From Fibrobacter sp. (lineage in GTDB: Bacteria; Fibrobacterota; Chitinivibrionia; Chitinivibrionales; Chitinispirillaceae): DNA of 52,223 nt. The stretch spans positions 1-52,223 of the forward strand of contig JAAYYB010000051.1 in the NCBI GenBank assembly GCA_012515615.1, given 5' to 3'. Each line of letters opens with the position of its first letter. Position 1 is the stretch's first letter. Under the pieces are notes generated by a model, which did no database searches, was not told the DNA's origin, and worked only from the letters and a program-made list of their open reading frames with translations. Position numbers and translations under genes: made by a program. Positions 17,512 through 25,771 of the stretch are shown in pieces.

Positions 17512-19083
17512 CTACAGTGTTTCAAATGTACCAAGGGGCATAATCATCTCCTGAAGTGAAATGCCGCCCTGCTGGAAAGAGTTTTTGTACTGTTTTCCGT
17601 AATGCTCAAATTTTTCTGGATGAATGAAGTAGTAGTTTTCCCTGGCTATTATGCACTTGAAATCATCGCTGAACCTGGGAATGCCAAAATGAGTCGGATC
17701 ATGCAGAAACACTACAGTCCTTTCATCTGAGCTGATCTCCTTGCCGAATTTATAGCGCAGATGTTTCCCCCAGCCTTGTGCTCCGTAAAGCTCTGTCCCC
17801 CTGCTGCAGAGAACGCTGCCGTGATCAGATGTCAAGAAAACCCTGCTGTCCATCTCTGAGAGTTTCTTTAATACCTGAAGCATTGCTGAAAGCCGGAACC
17901 ATGACTCGGTAAGTGTGCGCAGTCCGCTCTCATCATTTGTAATCTCCTGCAGTATGCTTGAAGAGGTGCTGTTCTGCAGCAGCACATCAAAGAAATCGAT
18001 GACAAATACTACCAGTTCCGAAGTCTTGCAGGAATCAATTTTATTAAGAAGCTCCAGAGCACTGAGACGATCAGTCAACCTGGTGAACCATGGTTCTTTT
18101 TCTTCTATACGGTAACCGGAAGAGATCAATTTTTCTTTCAATAAATTCTGTTCGATCCCATAGGCATACATCTCTGGCTCTTCCCCCTCCTGCCAGAGTC
18201 CGCCGTGGCGGGAGGCAAATTCAAGCGGAAGAGCACCGGCAAAAAAGGCGCTGCGCGAAAAAGGACCCGATGAAGGGAGAATAGAATAGAAATACTGATG
18301 TTTCGCATTGAAATATTTCTTCAGGATCTGCTCTATTCCGATATACTGGTCAAGGCGCATTCCACTGAGCACCATCAAGATGTTTTTCTTGCCGTCCCCG
18401 ATATTTGGAAACACCAATTTGTCAAGCACCTGATGCGACATTAGCGGAGGCTCGCCTTTTCCCTTTACCCATCTGGCATAGTTATCAATAACAAAGTCGG
18501 AAAAGGCAGAATTGAAATCTGATTTCTGCCCCGCCTGAGTCTGTCTTAACCCTTCATCTTCAACTTTCTCGAGTTCAAGATCCCAATAGACCTGGTTTTC
18601 ATACATCCTGACCCAGTCTCCAGCTTTCAGATGCCCGCTCAAAGCGGTTCTGTTCTGTGAGTAACTGCGAATAAATTTCTGGGCTATCTGCGATGAGATG
18701 ATCTGTTTAGAGTCAAGCAGTTTTTTACAAACAAGAAGAATCTGGCTGGGATTTACCGGTTTGGTCAGATAACCGTCGATCTTCTTGCCCAGCGCATCAT
18801 CCATAAGCTGTTCTTCTTCGCTCTTTGTAACCATAACCACCGGCAGGTCCGGAATAAAATCCTTTATCTCCTCAAGAGTAGTCAGCCCGCCCTTTCCGGG
18901 CATCTGTTCATCAAGCAGCACAATGTCGAACTCTTTGGGGTTCTGGTGAATGATCTGTATCGCATCATCACCGCAGAAAACCGGGACTACGCTGTAACCA
19001 CGTGTTTCCAGAAACATAATGTGCGATCTCAGATACTCTATCTCGTCATCAACCCATAAAACTTTTTTTCTGCCCCCGGACAT
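17512..19083 (-). CDS. porX: PorX-like response regulator with PglZ (alkaline-phosphatase-fold) output domain
   Basis: 523 residues, close to Bacteroidota PorX. The N-terminal receiver domain (about 6-125) has acidic pocket D12/D13, phospho-acceptor D58 (IVLLDEQMPG) and K108 (YLTKP). A middle helical linker leads to a PglZ/alkaline-phosphatase-fold domain (about 220-523), with SGMRLDQY near its start, TSDHG (metal ligands) and HDPTHFG. In Bacteroidota, PorX is a zinc-dependent oligonucleotide phosphodiesterase-type regulator controlling type IX secretion. The start at 19081-19083 follows GGAG by 9 bases, inside the end of porY; the frame is open 19 codons further upstream. It lies 4 bp after the kinase gene, its obvious partner. 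The gene name is by resemblance; a T9SS link in this organism is inference. Confidence 0.85.
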   Translation of the reverse strand: MSGGRKKVLWVDDEIEYLRSHIMFLETRGYSVVPVFCGDDAIQIIHQNPKEFDIVLLDEQMPGKGGLTTLEEIKDFIPDLPVVMVTKSEEEQLMDDALGKKIDGYLTKPVNPSQILLVCKKLLDSKQIISSQIAQKFIRSYSQNRTALSGHLKAGDWVRMYENQVYWDLELEKVEDEGLRQTQAGQKSDFNSAFSDFVIDNYARWVKGKGEPPLMSHQVLDKLVFPNIGDGKKNILMVLSGMRLDQYIGIEQILKKYFNAKHQYFYSILPSSGPFSRSAFFAGALPLEFASRHGGLWQEGEEPEMYAYGIEQNLLKEKLISSGYRIEEKEPWFTRLTDRLSALELLNKIDSCKTSELVVFVIDFFDVLLQNSTSSSILQEITNDESGLRTLTESWFRLSAMLQVLKKLSEMDSRVFLTSDHGSVLCSRGTELYGAQGWGKHLRYKFGKEISSDERTVVFLHDPTHFGIPRFSDDFKCIIARENYYFIHPEKFEHYGKQYKNSFQQGGISLQEMIMPLGTFETL

Positions 19084-19087
19084 CTCT

Positions 19088-20395
19088 TTAAACTCCTTCC
19101 CCGATTCGCTTATTGCCCCCCTGCCAAACCGGAAGGTCAATACAGAATTCAGTTCCCCTGGCCTTTGATGACCAGTTCACAAATATTCTACCTTTATGAT
19201 AATCCTCGACGATCCTTTTTGCAAGTGTCAACCCAAGACCCCATCCCCGTTTTTTGGTGGAATACCCCGGAGTGAAAACCTTCTTATGTGCCTCCCGGGC
19301 TATTCCCCTTCCGTTGTCTCTTTGATAAATCCTGACCACCCCCTCTTTTTCCAGGTACTCAGTCCTGATCTCAACTCTTCCGTCATCACAGTCTATGGCA
19401 TCAATGGAATTCTTCAGAAGGTTCTCAAATACCCATTCAATAAGATCTCTGTTTACAGATACAGAAGGAATCTTTCCCAGATCGAACTTGATCTCTATCC
19501 GTTTGCGCAAAAGAGGAAGTCTTACCTTGAAATACTCAGCCACATCCTTTAGATTATCATTTATATCGCACGGTGTCAAAGCAGGAATGGAACCAATCTG
19601 GCTGAATCGTGACGTGACTTTCCGTAACCTGATCAGGTCATTCTCCATATCTTCACAGATTTTCTGCGATTGCTCCAGAAAAGCCTGCGGCTCAATAGGC
19701 GGCTCAACATCCCTTATGGTTCTTATGTACTCAACCCACCCCATAAGAGATGAAATAGGCGTTCCGAGCTGGTGTGCAGTTTCCTTTGCCAGTCCCACCC
19801 ACAGATTGCTTCGCTCAGTAACCCTGATATTACGAAGTGAAAAGTAAGCCAGTACAAGCAGCAAAACCACCAGTACCGCTTCCATAAACGGCAGAAAAAC
19901 CAGACAGCTGATCAGCAGGCTGTTACCACTGAGAAGAAATCCATGTTCATTGTTGCCCCAGCGCATTGGAAGCGGAGGATAGGTATCTTTGAATCTGGCG
20001 ACTTTTTTTTGAAGAACCTTCTGCTGATAATCGCTGAGATGGCTTCCCGGAATTTGTTTGCGATTAAAAACAGGGCCGTAGTTGACCTTTCCCCACATAA
20101 GAGGACGCCATAAAGTGTCTGTGAGTATTATCGGATTTTCAGAACGGTTTATGAGATTACGCAGAATTATCTCTGAATCGTTTCTATCGGTAACCACTGA
20201 CTGAACCATCTGTGCAAAGTCCCTGGTGATTGCGACAGTGTCTCTCTTTATGCTCTCAAATACTATAAATGTAAAAACAGTATAGGCAACAAGTCCTCCG
20301 CCACAGAAAAACAGAAGAATGTTTTTGCTTGTCAATGGCACTTTCGGAATATAGAAATGCATGCCCGGCATCCCCACCCAACCCTTTAAACTCAT
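19088..20395 (-). CDS. porY: PorY-like sensor histidine kinase
   Basis: 435 residues with two membrane helices (about 25-48 and 160-187) flanking a ~110-residue extracytoplasmic sensor. The H-box AKETAHQLGTPISSLMGW (His about 208) is the form typical of Bacteroidota kinases. It is followed by N-box ENLLKNSIDAID, DNGRGIA and the G2 box GWGLGLTLAKRI. The likely phospho-transfer partner is the receiver-PglZ protein encoded 4 bp downstream. ATG 20393-20395 overlaps the serS stop (TGATG); GTG three bases upstream is an alternative. In Bacteroidota porX and porY are often far apart, so their adjacency here supports functional pairing. Confidence 0.82.
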   Translation of the reverse strand: MSLKGWVGMPGMHFYIPKVPLTSKNILLFFCGGGLVAYTVFTFIVFESIKRDTVAITRDFAQMVQSVVTDRNDSEIILRNLINRSENPIILTDTLWRPLMWGKVNYGPVFNRKQIPGSHLSDYQQKVLQKKVARFKDTYPPLPMRWGNNEHGFLLSGNSLLISCLVFLPFMEAVLVVLLLVLAYFSLRNIRVTERSNLWVGLAKETAHQLGTPISSLMGWVEYIRTIRDVEPPIEPQAFLEQSQKICEDMENDLIRLRKVTSRFSQIGSIPALTPCDINDNLKDVAEYFKVRLPLLRKRIEIKFDLGKIPSVSVNRDLIEWVFENLLKNSIDAIDCDDGRVEIRTEYLEKEGVVRIYQRDNGRGIAREAHKKVFTPGYSTKKRGWGLGLTLAKRIVEDYHKGRIFVNWSSKARGTEFCIDLPVWQGGNKRIGEGV

Positions 20396-21672
20396 CACCG
20401 CGGCACTATCTCTTTGATCCCGTGCATATACGGCTGAAGCACCTCTGGAACCCTCACCGTACCCTGAGCGGTCTGGTAAGTCTCAAGAATGGATACCAGA
20501 ATTCTTGCGGTTGCAAGTCCACTTCCGTTAAGCGTATGCACAAAACGGGGCTTCTCCCCTCCCTGCGGACGAAAACGGATGTTCGCCCGGCGGGCCTGGA
20601 AGTCTTCAAAATTACTGCACGATGAGACCTCAAGGAACTTCCCTTCACCCGGGGCCCATGCTTCCAGATCGTAACACTTTGCGGCTGCAAAAGAAAGATC
20701 GGCATCGCACAGAATAAGCACCCTGTACTTTAAACCAAGCGCCTGCAGAATTCCCTCTGCATCTTTTCTTAATAACTCATGTTCCTCATAAGATTTCTCA
20801 GGTGTTGTGTACTTGACAAGCTCAACTTTATTGAACTGATGTACCCGCAGATAGCCCTTGGTATCCTTACCATAAGATCCTGCCTCTCTCCGGAAACAGG
20901 CGCTGTATGCGCAGTACTTTACAGGCAATATACCGGAATCAAGGACTTCATCCCGGTGAAGATTTGTCACAGGAACTTCGGCAGTAGGGATGCAGAACAG
21001 TTCATCCTCATTGATATAATACATCTGCTCCTCACTTTTTGGGAGCTGGCCAGTTCCGAAATGACTTGCCCTGTTAGCCAGAAAAGGCGGGAAAATTTCG
21101 GTATACCCGTTTTTGCGGGTATGAGTGTCCAGAAAAAAGTTGATCAGCGCCCTCTCAAGAAGAGCTCCCATGCCTTTGAGTACCGGGAAACCTGCTCCGG
21201 CAATCTTAGCGCCCCTGGGAAAATCTATTATATCAAGTGCGGTGCCCAGTTCTATATGATCCCGGGGCTTAAAATCAAAAACAGGCGTTTCTCCCCATTC
21301 GCTGTGGACAACATTATCCTTTTCACTCTGCCCGTGCGGCACACTGGAATGAGGGACATTGGGAATCCTGATAAGAATTTCATTAATTTGTGCTTCAAAA
21401 GTGGCAAGCTCAGCATCCAGAGATTTGATTTTCTCCGATACAGATTTCATTTCTGCAATAAGTGCACTTGCATCCTTTTTTTCTTTTTTCAGCGCAGAAA
21501 TCTCCAGCGAACTGTTGTTTCGCAGATTTTTAAGCCGCTCAACTTCCTGGATAGTATCCCTTCTCCTGCTGTCAAGGTCTATTACCGCGTCGATATCGAC
21601 CGGACTCTTCTTGTTTGCTACTGCCTGTCTGATCTGGTCGGGATTATCCCGGATTCTCTGAATATCTAACAT
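20395..21672 (-). CDS. serS: Seryl-tRNA synthetase
   Basis: 425 residues, standard bacterial length. The N-terminal coiled-coil arm (about 25-105; VERLKNLRNNSSLEISALKK and following) binds the long variable arm of tRNA(Ser). The class II core shows motif 2 as FRREAGSYGKDTKGYLRVHQ and motif 3 as NGSGLATARILVSILE followed by PEVLQPYM. It charges tRNA(Ser) and tRNA(Sec). It is the first gene of the leftward operon, and its stop overlaps the porY start. The 170-bp region upstream shows no T-box-like or other leader structure that I can recognise. Confidence 0.96.
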   Translation of the reverse strand: MLDIQRIRDNPDQIRQAVANKKSPVDIDAVIDLDSRRRDTIQEVERLKNLRNNSSLEISALKKEKKDASALIAEMKSVSEKIKSLDAELATFEAQINEILIRIPNVPHSSVPHGQSEKDNVVHSEWGETPVFDFKPRDHIELGTALDIIDFPRGAKIAGAGFPVLKGMGALLERALINFFLDTHTRKNGYTEIFPPFLANRASHFGTGQLPKSEEQMYYINEDELFCIPTAEVPVTNLHRDEVLDSGILPVKYCAYSACFRREAGSYGKDTKGYLRVHQFNKVELVKYTTPEKSYEEHELLRKDAEGILQALGLKYRVLILCDADLSFAAAKCYDLEAWAPGEGKFLEVSSCSNFEDFQARRANIRFRPQGGEKPRFVHTLNGSGLATARILVSILETYQTAQGTVRVPEVLQPYMHGIKEIVPR

Positions 21673-21842
21673 CTACATCTACTCCTGAATTAACGGTAAG
21701 ACTATATAATATATATGATGCTTTCTATTTTATTAACCCCTTGATGCACAGGTTATTTAAGTCTATTTTATGACCGGTTTAGAACCATGGAGCGTTCGGC
21801 TTTCTCAACTTCTTAACTTTTATACCTGAAAGTAACTGAATA

Positions 21843-22892
21843 ATGCCTGTATTTCCGGGTCTTTTTGAAAAACTCAGCATTTTGAAAAACGATGAACCTG
21901 GTTTTCTGCTCGATTTGGCAGGAACTCAGGGCTTCAGAGCCTTATGTACCGCCCAGAAACTCGGAATATTCGACAGCCTTCATCCAGAGCCACTCACTGC
22001 TGATGAAATTGCCTCCAGACTGGGCCTCAACTTACGCGGTACATCCCTTCTGCTTGAAGCTCTGGAGTCACTTGGCTACCTTGAGTTTAAAGATGATAAA
22101 TATAAGAACAGCAAAATCGCAACTAAATGGCTGCTCAAAAGCAGCCCTTCAAGTTTTGCATCAGCTTTACCTCTCTATTCATCACTGGCTTTCGAGTTTT
22201 CCGAACTTCTGGAGTACACTATCAGAGAGGGTAAATCCCACTTCACTCTTCACGAGTGGTTGAGAAGAAATGAAGATGTAGACGGTGATTCACAGGAATT
22301 TCTGCTTACTCCGGCTCAGTTTTCCACAAAAGAGATTGCCGATAAAATTGACCTTCCTTCAACGGCAAAACTAATGCTTGACATAGGTTACAGCAAAGGT
22401 GTCTACAGCCGTGAGCTCTGCAGGAGACACCCGGAACTGCGGTCGGTTGTGTTTGAAAGTTCCTTGTCAAACACTACAGAAAAGAACTTGACCGATGAAT
22501 TCAGTGGACGAATCAGAACCCACCGTGGGAGTTTTTTCAATTCACTTCCAGAAGAGTCCTTTGATGCAGTTCTGCTCTTTAACCTGCTGCACAGAAATGA
22601 TACTGCAACAAACGAATCCCTTTTAAGCAACATGGAAAAGATACTCAACCCTGGCGCAAAACTGATCATCATCGACCAGCTCTTAGATCAGGCCGCCGGG
22701 CCTGCTGCCAAAGCATTCTCCCGACTCCAGTCTCTGACCCTCTTTAATGCCTCTGGCGGCCAGATTTATTCTTTTCAGGAGATCTCTGATTGGCTCCAAA
22801 AAGCCGGATTCACACAAATAAATAGAAAAAAGCTTTCCACGGCACCACTCTTTGGGCTTATTTCCACCTGTAAAAATGGAACTCTCAATTGA
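21843..22892 (+). CDS. SAM-dependent O-methyltransferase-like protein
   Basis: 349 residues with the two-part layout of class I small-molecule methyltransferases of the plant O-MT/BchU type. An N-terminal winged-helix dimerisation domain (GFRALCTAQKLGIFDSL ... EIASRLGLNLRGTSLLLEAL) is followed by a Rossmann domain. The SAM loop is LMLDIGYSKGVYSREL, where the usual DVGGGxG is weakened to DIGYSKG. FDAVLLFNLLHR is the post-I region, and ILNPGAKLIIIDQL is motif III. The substrate is unknown. The end overlaps thiE by 4 bp, suggesting co-translation, but no established thiamine step needs a methyltransferase of this type. Confidence 0.8.
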   Translation: MPVFPGLFEKLSILKNDEPGFLLDLAGTQGFRALCTAQKLGIFDSLHPEPLTADEIASRLGLNLRGTSLLLEALESLGYLEFKDDKYKNSKIATKWLLKSSPSSFASALPLYSSLAFEFSELLEYTIREGKSHFTLHEWLRRNEDVDGDSQEFLLTPAQFSTKEIADKIDLPSTAKLMLDIGYSKGVYSRELCRRHPELRSVVFESSLSNTTEKNLTDEFSGRIRTHRGSFFNSLPEESFDAVLLFNLLHRNDTATNESLLSNMEKILNPGAKLIIIDQLLDQAAGPAAKAFSRLQSLTLFNASGGQIYSFQEISDWLQKAGFTQINRKKLSTAPLFGLISTCKNGTLN

Positions 22893-23521
22893 AAATACCA
22901 TCCAGATTCGGATTTTATGCTATACTGACCGATCCGGAAATGGGATATGAGCATCTCACAATACTTCTGGTTGATTACGGGATCAGCTTTGTACAACTGC
23001 GTATGAAAGAAAAAAAGAAAGATGAAATACTGAGAACCGCTCTTATCATGCGCAAATTAACGTCAGGAAGCAACACCAGACTCATAATTAATGACTACCC
23101 CGATATAGCCAGAGAGTGTGGAGCCGATGGAGTACATATTGGTCAAGATGACACCCCTTGTGAAGAGACCAGACAAATTCTTGGAAACAGTGCCATCGTT
23201 GGTATTTCAACCCACTCCCCTGCGCAGACAATCTCAGCGTGTAAAGAGAAACCCGATTATATCGGAATTGGACCAGTTTTCCCCACACCTACTAAGAAAA
23301 GCCCTGACCCTGACATCGGAATCGAGGGTATGAAACGAATGCTGTCGCTCTCCCTTGTACCATCTGTTGCTATAGGCGGAATAGACCTGAACAATTTACC
23401 TTTAATACTTGAAGCAGGAGCGGAAAATTTCTGCATGGTCCGTCAGTTAACCCGTTCAAAAGAGCCGGAGAAGGTGCTTAGAGAAATTACTGAAATTTAC
23501 CGGAAGTACTACCCGGATTAA
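22889..23521 (+). CDS. thiE: Thiamine-phosphate synthase
   Basis: 210-residue TIM-barrel enzyme joining HMP-PP and HET-P to give thiamine phosphate. Family motifs are all present: FVQLRMKEK, RLIINDYPDIA, GADGVHIGQDD, YIGIGPVFPTPTK and PSVAIGGI. It appears to start at TTG 22889-22891, overlapping the methyltransferase stop (TTGA). No earlier ATG exists, and the following residues FGFYAILTDPEMG begin the barrel. No TPP riboswitch is visible, as expected for a gene expressed inside an operon. Other thi genes are outside this window. It could alternatively be a TenI-like homologue, but the complete synthase motifs argue against that. Confidence 0.9.
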   Translation: MKIPSRFGFYAILTDPEMGYEHLTILLVDYGISFVQLRMKEKKKDEILRTALIMRKLTSGSNTRLIINDYPDIARECGADGVHIGQDDTPCEETRQILGNSAIVGISTHSPAQTISACKEKPDYIGIGPVFPTPTKKSPDPDIGIEGMKRMLSLSLVPSVAIGGIDLNNLPLILEAGAENFCMVRQLTRSKEPEKVLREITEIYRKYYPD

Positions 23522-23645
23522 TTCACTTTTTTCTGGCAGCCGTTAATTATCTTGTCTAAACTCCGTATTTCTCTGATCAAAAATCTATTTTTTTTACTTA
23601 TCAGAAATACTGATAAACAAATGATGATTCATCACTGAAGACGCT

Positions 23646-24341
23646 ATGTATTCACTAAAAGTCAATTCAGACAGTTTTGTTCTTGTAAGCAAATACCCCG
23701 GTACAAATTTCCACAAGGGCAATGCACCGGTTGGACTGGTTCAGAAGATCCGTAATGACCTGGGGCTCAAAACTCTTTACCCTCTGCACAGACTGGATAT
23801 TGTTACTTCCGGGCTGCTGCTTTTTGCAAAGGACCGCAAATCTGTAAGGGCCCTTGCAGCTCAGTTCAGAGAACACACCATTTCAAAATTTTACATAGCA
23901 CTGGCTGGTGCACATCCCCAAAAAAAACAGGGTACAGTAAAAGGTGATATGGTCAGAGGAAGAAACGGAGCCTGGCTCCTGTCGAGAACAACCACAAATC
24001 CAGCCGTAACATCCTTTATAAGCACCGGACTGGGAAACGGACTCCGACTCTACCTTCTGAAACCTCTCACAGGCAAAACCCATCAACTACGGGTAGCTCT
24101 TAAATCTCTGGGAGTACCGGTTCTGGGTGATCCAGTGTACTATAAGAAAAAAGATTCCCGCTTCTCTCCAGACAGAACATATCTACATTCATTTGCCATC
24201 AAATTCACCCTCGAGGGAGAAGAATACGCCTTCACAGACATACCAGAGACCGGTTCATATTTCATCTCAGACGAATTTACTACAGCATTGCAGAAATATG
24301 CAGATCCGTGGTCGTTTAAGTGGCCGAATGTTAAAGTGTAA
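23646..24341 (+). CDS. RluA-family pseudouridine synthase
   Basis: 231-residue single-domain pseudouridine synthase without an S4 RNA-binding domain. The catalytic motif is HRLDIVTSGLLLFAKD, with D51 as nucleophile. RFKYIAL-like (SKFYIALAGAHP), KPLTGKTHQLRVAL and LGDPVYY are standard RluA landmarks. Length and lack of S4 resemble TruC-like or the TIGR01621 RluA-like subgroup, so the target may be tRNA position 65 or another site. The target RNA cannot be decided from sequence. It stands alone, with a 125-bp gap upstream that shows nothing distinctive. Confidence 0.88.
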   Translation: MYSLKVNSDSFVLVSKYPGTNFHKGNAPVGLVQKIRNDLGLKTLYPLHRLDIVTSGLLLFAKDRKSVRALAAQFREHTISKFYIALAGAHPQKKQGTVKGDMVRGRNGAWLLSRTTTNPAVTSFISTGLGNGLRLYLLKPLTGKTHQLRVALKSLGVPVLGDPVYYKKKDSRFSPDRTYLHSFAIKFTLEGEEYAFTDIPETGSYFISDEFTTALQKYADPWSFKWPNVKV

Positions 24342-24366
24342 GGTGATTGTGTAAGAGGCCCGACAT

Positions 24367-24400
24367 AAAAAAATCCGCTCATTCCGAAGGATAAGCGGAT
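24367..24400 (-). terminator. Intrinsic terminator after the lipoprotein gene
   Basis: The stem ATCCGCT / AGCGGAT (24373-24379 with 24394-24400), with an additional inner ATTCC/GGAT-like pairing, is followed on the minus strand by seven T (A-run 24367-24373). It lies between the two converging genes. Confidence 0.75.
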
Positions 24401-24427
24401 ATTTTCATTGCAACAATAAAAGCTGTT

Positions 24428-25462
24428 TTACATCAAAGGTTTTTCAGAGTAGTGATCCCCATTTTTGTAAACCAGCATCTTGATATCAGCACCCGGTTTC
24501 GGGAATGTCAATTTTAACTTGGCTTCATGCTCCTGATCAAGAATTTCCGGTTCGATGCGACCGGCTGCTTTTCCAGTGTATGTCTTGCCATTGATGTCAA
24601 CCAGCTGAAAATTCTCAGCTTTCAGACGCAGCGGATTATAGGAATAATTATAAATGTCTACTATTGCAGCTACACTGCCGCCTCGTGTTTCCATTGTAGG
24701 AAGAGCCAGAAGGATATCCCATTTGTTGATTTTTTTGAAAACAGATGAGTCCGGAATCGGTTCTATTACTCTTAAATATGCTGAATATGTGTTCCGGTTT
24801 TCTTTTCTAAGTACTTTCAGAAGTTTCTGGGCATCAGCATGAGTAGAATCAAATAAGAGAGCTGTAAGAGCGTAGAACTCAGCCTTTACATAGTCCTCTG
24901 CATCCTTATTCAGCTTTCCGTTCTGGTAATCCATATCAGCCTGTTCATAATTGTCCTGAGCGATTTTCTTCTGCAGTTCTGTTTTTTTGTTCTTTAATGG
25001 TGACGGATCGCTTGCGGTTGCAATGGCCTCATCGATCGTTTCAAGTGCCTCATCGAAGTTTTCTTTGGCCAGACTTGAATCAGCCATCTGGGAGAGGAAA
25101 AGTGCAAGCTGCTGCTTGAGGTCCGGAGAGACATCCTGGGCCATATATTTTTTGATATCATTTAAAAAAAGCGGTATCGCTTCCATATGTGCGGCACCTT
25201 CATTGAGAACCATACTTGCTCTGATCAGTGTTACCTCTATGTAGCGGTTTCTGAGTTTGGAGCTGACCTTGTCAGGATTGTTCTTTATCGCTTTGTCGTA
25301 CATCATGTAGGCGGTTTTATAATAAGTTCTCTTCTGGTCACCCTGAAGTTTCATGGCTAACTTGTAGGCAGAATCACCTTTTTTCTCGAATGAGGACGGT
25401 CCACACCCCAGAATCATTGCCAAAACGCTTAAACCTGCCACTGCTTTCAGAACCGCTTTCAT
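24428..25462 (-). CDS. Helical-repeat lipoprotein of unknown function
   Basis: 344 residues. The signal peptide MKAVLKAVAGLSVLAMILGC ends in a lipobox. Residues about 25-215 are helical and TPR-like (KTAYMMYDKAIKNNPDKV; NFDEALETIDEAIATA; VKAEFYALTALLFDSTHADA). The last ~110 residues look like an Ig-like beta domain of the DUF4352 type (LRLKAENFQLVDINGKTYTG). The start is set at 25460-25462 because GGAGG lies 5 bases upstream; four more codons are open beyond it. Probably attached to the outer membrane and facing the periplasm. I do not recognise a specific family. Confidence 0.7.
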   Translation of the reverse strand: MKAVLKAVAGLSVLAMILGCGPSSFEKKGDSAYKLAMKLQGDQKRTYYKTAYMMYDKAIKNNPDKVSSKLRNRYIEVTLIRASMVLNEGAAHMEAIPLFLNDIKKYMAQDVSPDLKQQLALFLSQMADSSLAKENFDEALETIDEAIATASDPSPLKNKKTELQKKIAQDNYEQADMDYQNGKLNKDAEDYVKAEFYALTALLFDSTHADAQKLLKVLRKENRNTYSAYLRVIEPIPDSSVFKKINKWDILLALPTMETRGGSVAAIVDIYNYSYNPLRLKAENFQLVDINGKTYTGKAAGRIEPEILDQEHEAKLKLTFPKPGADIKMLVYKNGDHYSEKPLM

Positions 25463-25562
25463 GAATTCCTCCAATCTCTATGTTAATAAAAGAGCTTTCT
25501 ACCGATTCAAATCTGTTAAAAGATGCTTTTCTCCATGTGGTATTGTCAATAGCAATATAATA

Positions 25563-25722
25563 CCTAACTTGTGCATCTGGGAAGGGCTATGTGTTTAGAC
25601 CTTGTGGCAGAAAGGTTTGAACAAATCGCAGGTGCACCACACTGGTGGTACATCAAGATTTGTGATAGTCTTAATGCACAAGTGATAAGTACAATTCGCC
25701 CTGATCTGGGTACATATGTAGG
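25563..25722. repeat. Palindromic ERIC-like repeat, copy B (~160 bp)
   Basis: Begins CCTAACTTGTGCATCTGG and ends CTGATCTGGGTACATATGTAGG. The centre has ACAAATCGCAGGTGCACCAC and the pairing partner AAGATTTGT. It aligns with copies at 16816 and 27155 over its whole length but is the most decayed of the three. It lies just upstream of the CCA-adding enzyme gene, so that gene's promoter must lie within or downstream of it. Confidence 0.85.
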
Positions 25723-25771
25723 TTAATATAATTGCTTGCAGTTATCTGCCCTCTCACATATTTTTCCGATC

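Noticed and set aside
20779-21669. 296-codon plus-strand open frame
   Set aside because: Lies wholly antisense to serS, which has complete synthetase motifs; the translation is Cys/Phe/Leu-rich with no domain.
22770-22895. Possible TPP riboswitch before thiE
   Set aside because: The region is coding sequence of the methyltransferase and lacks the conserved THI-box bases.
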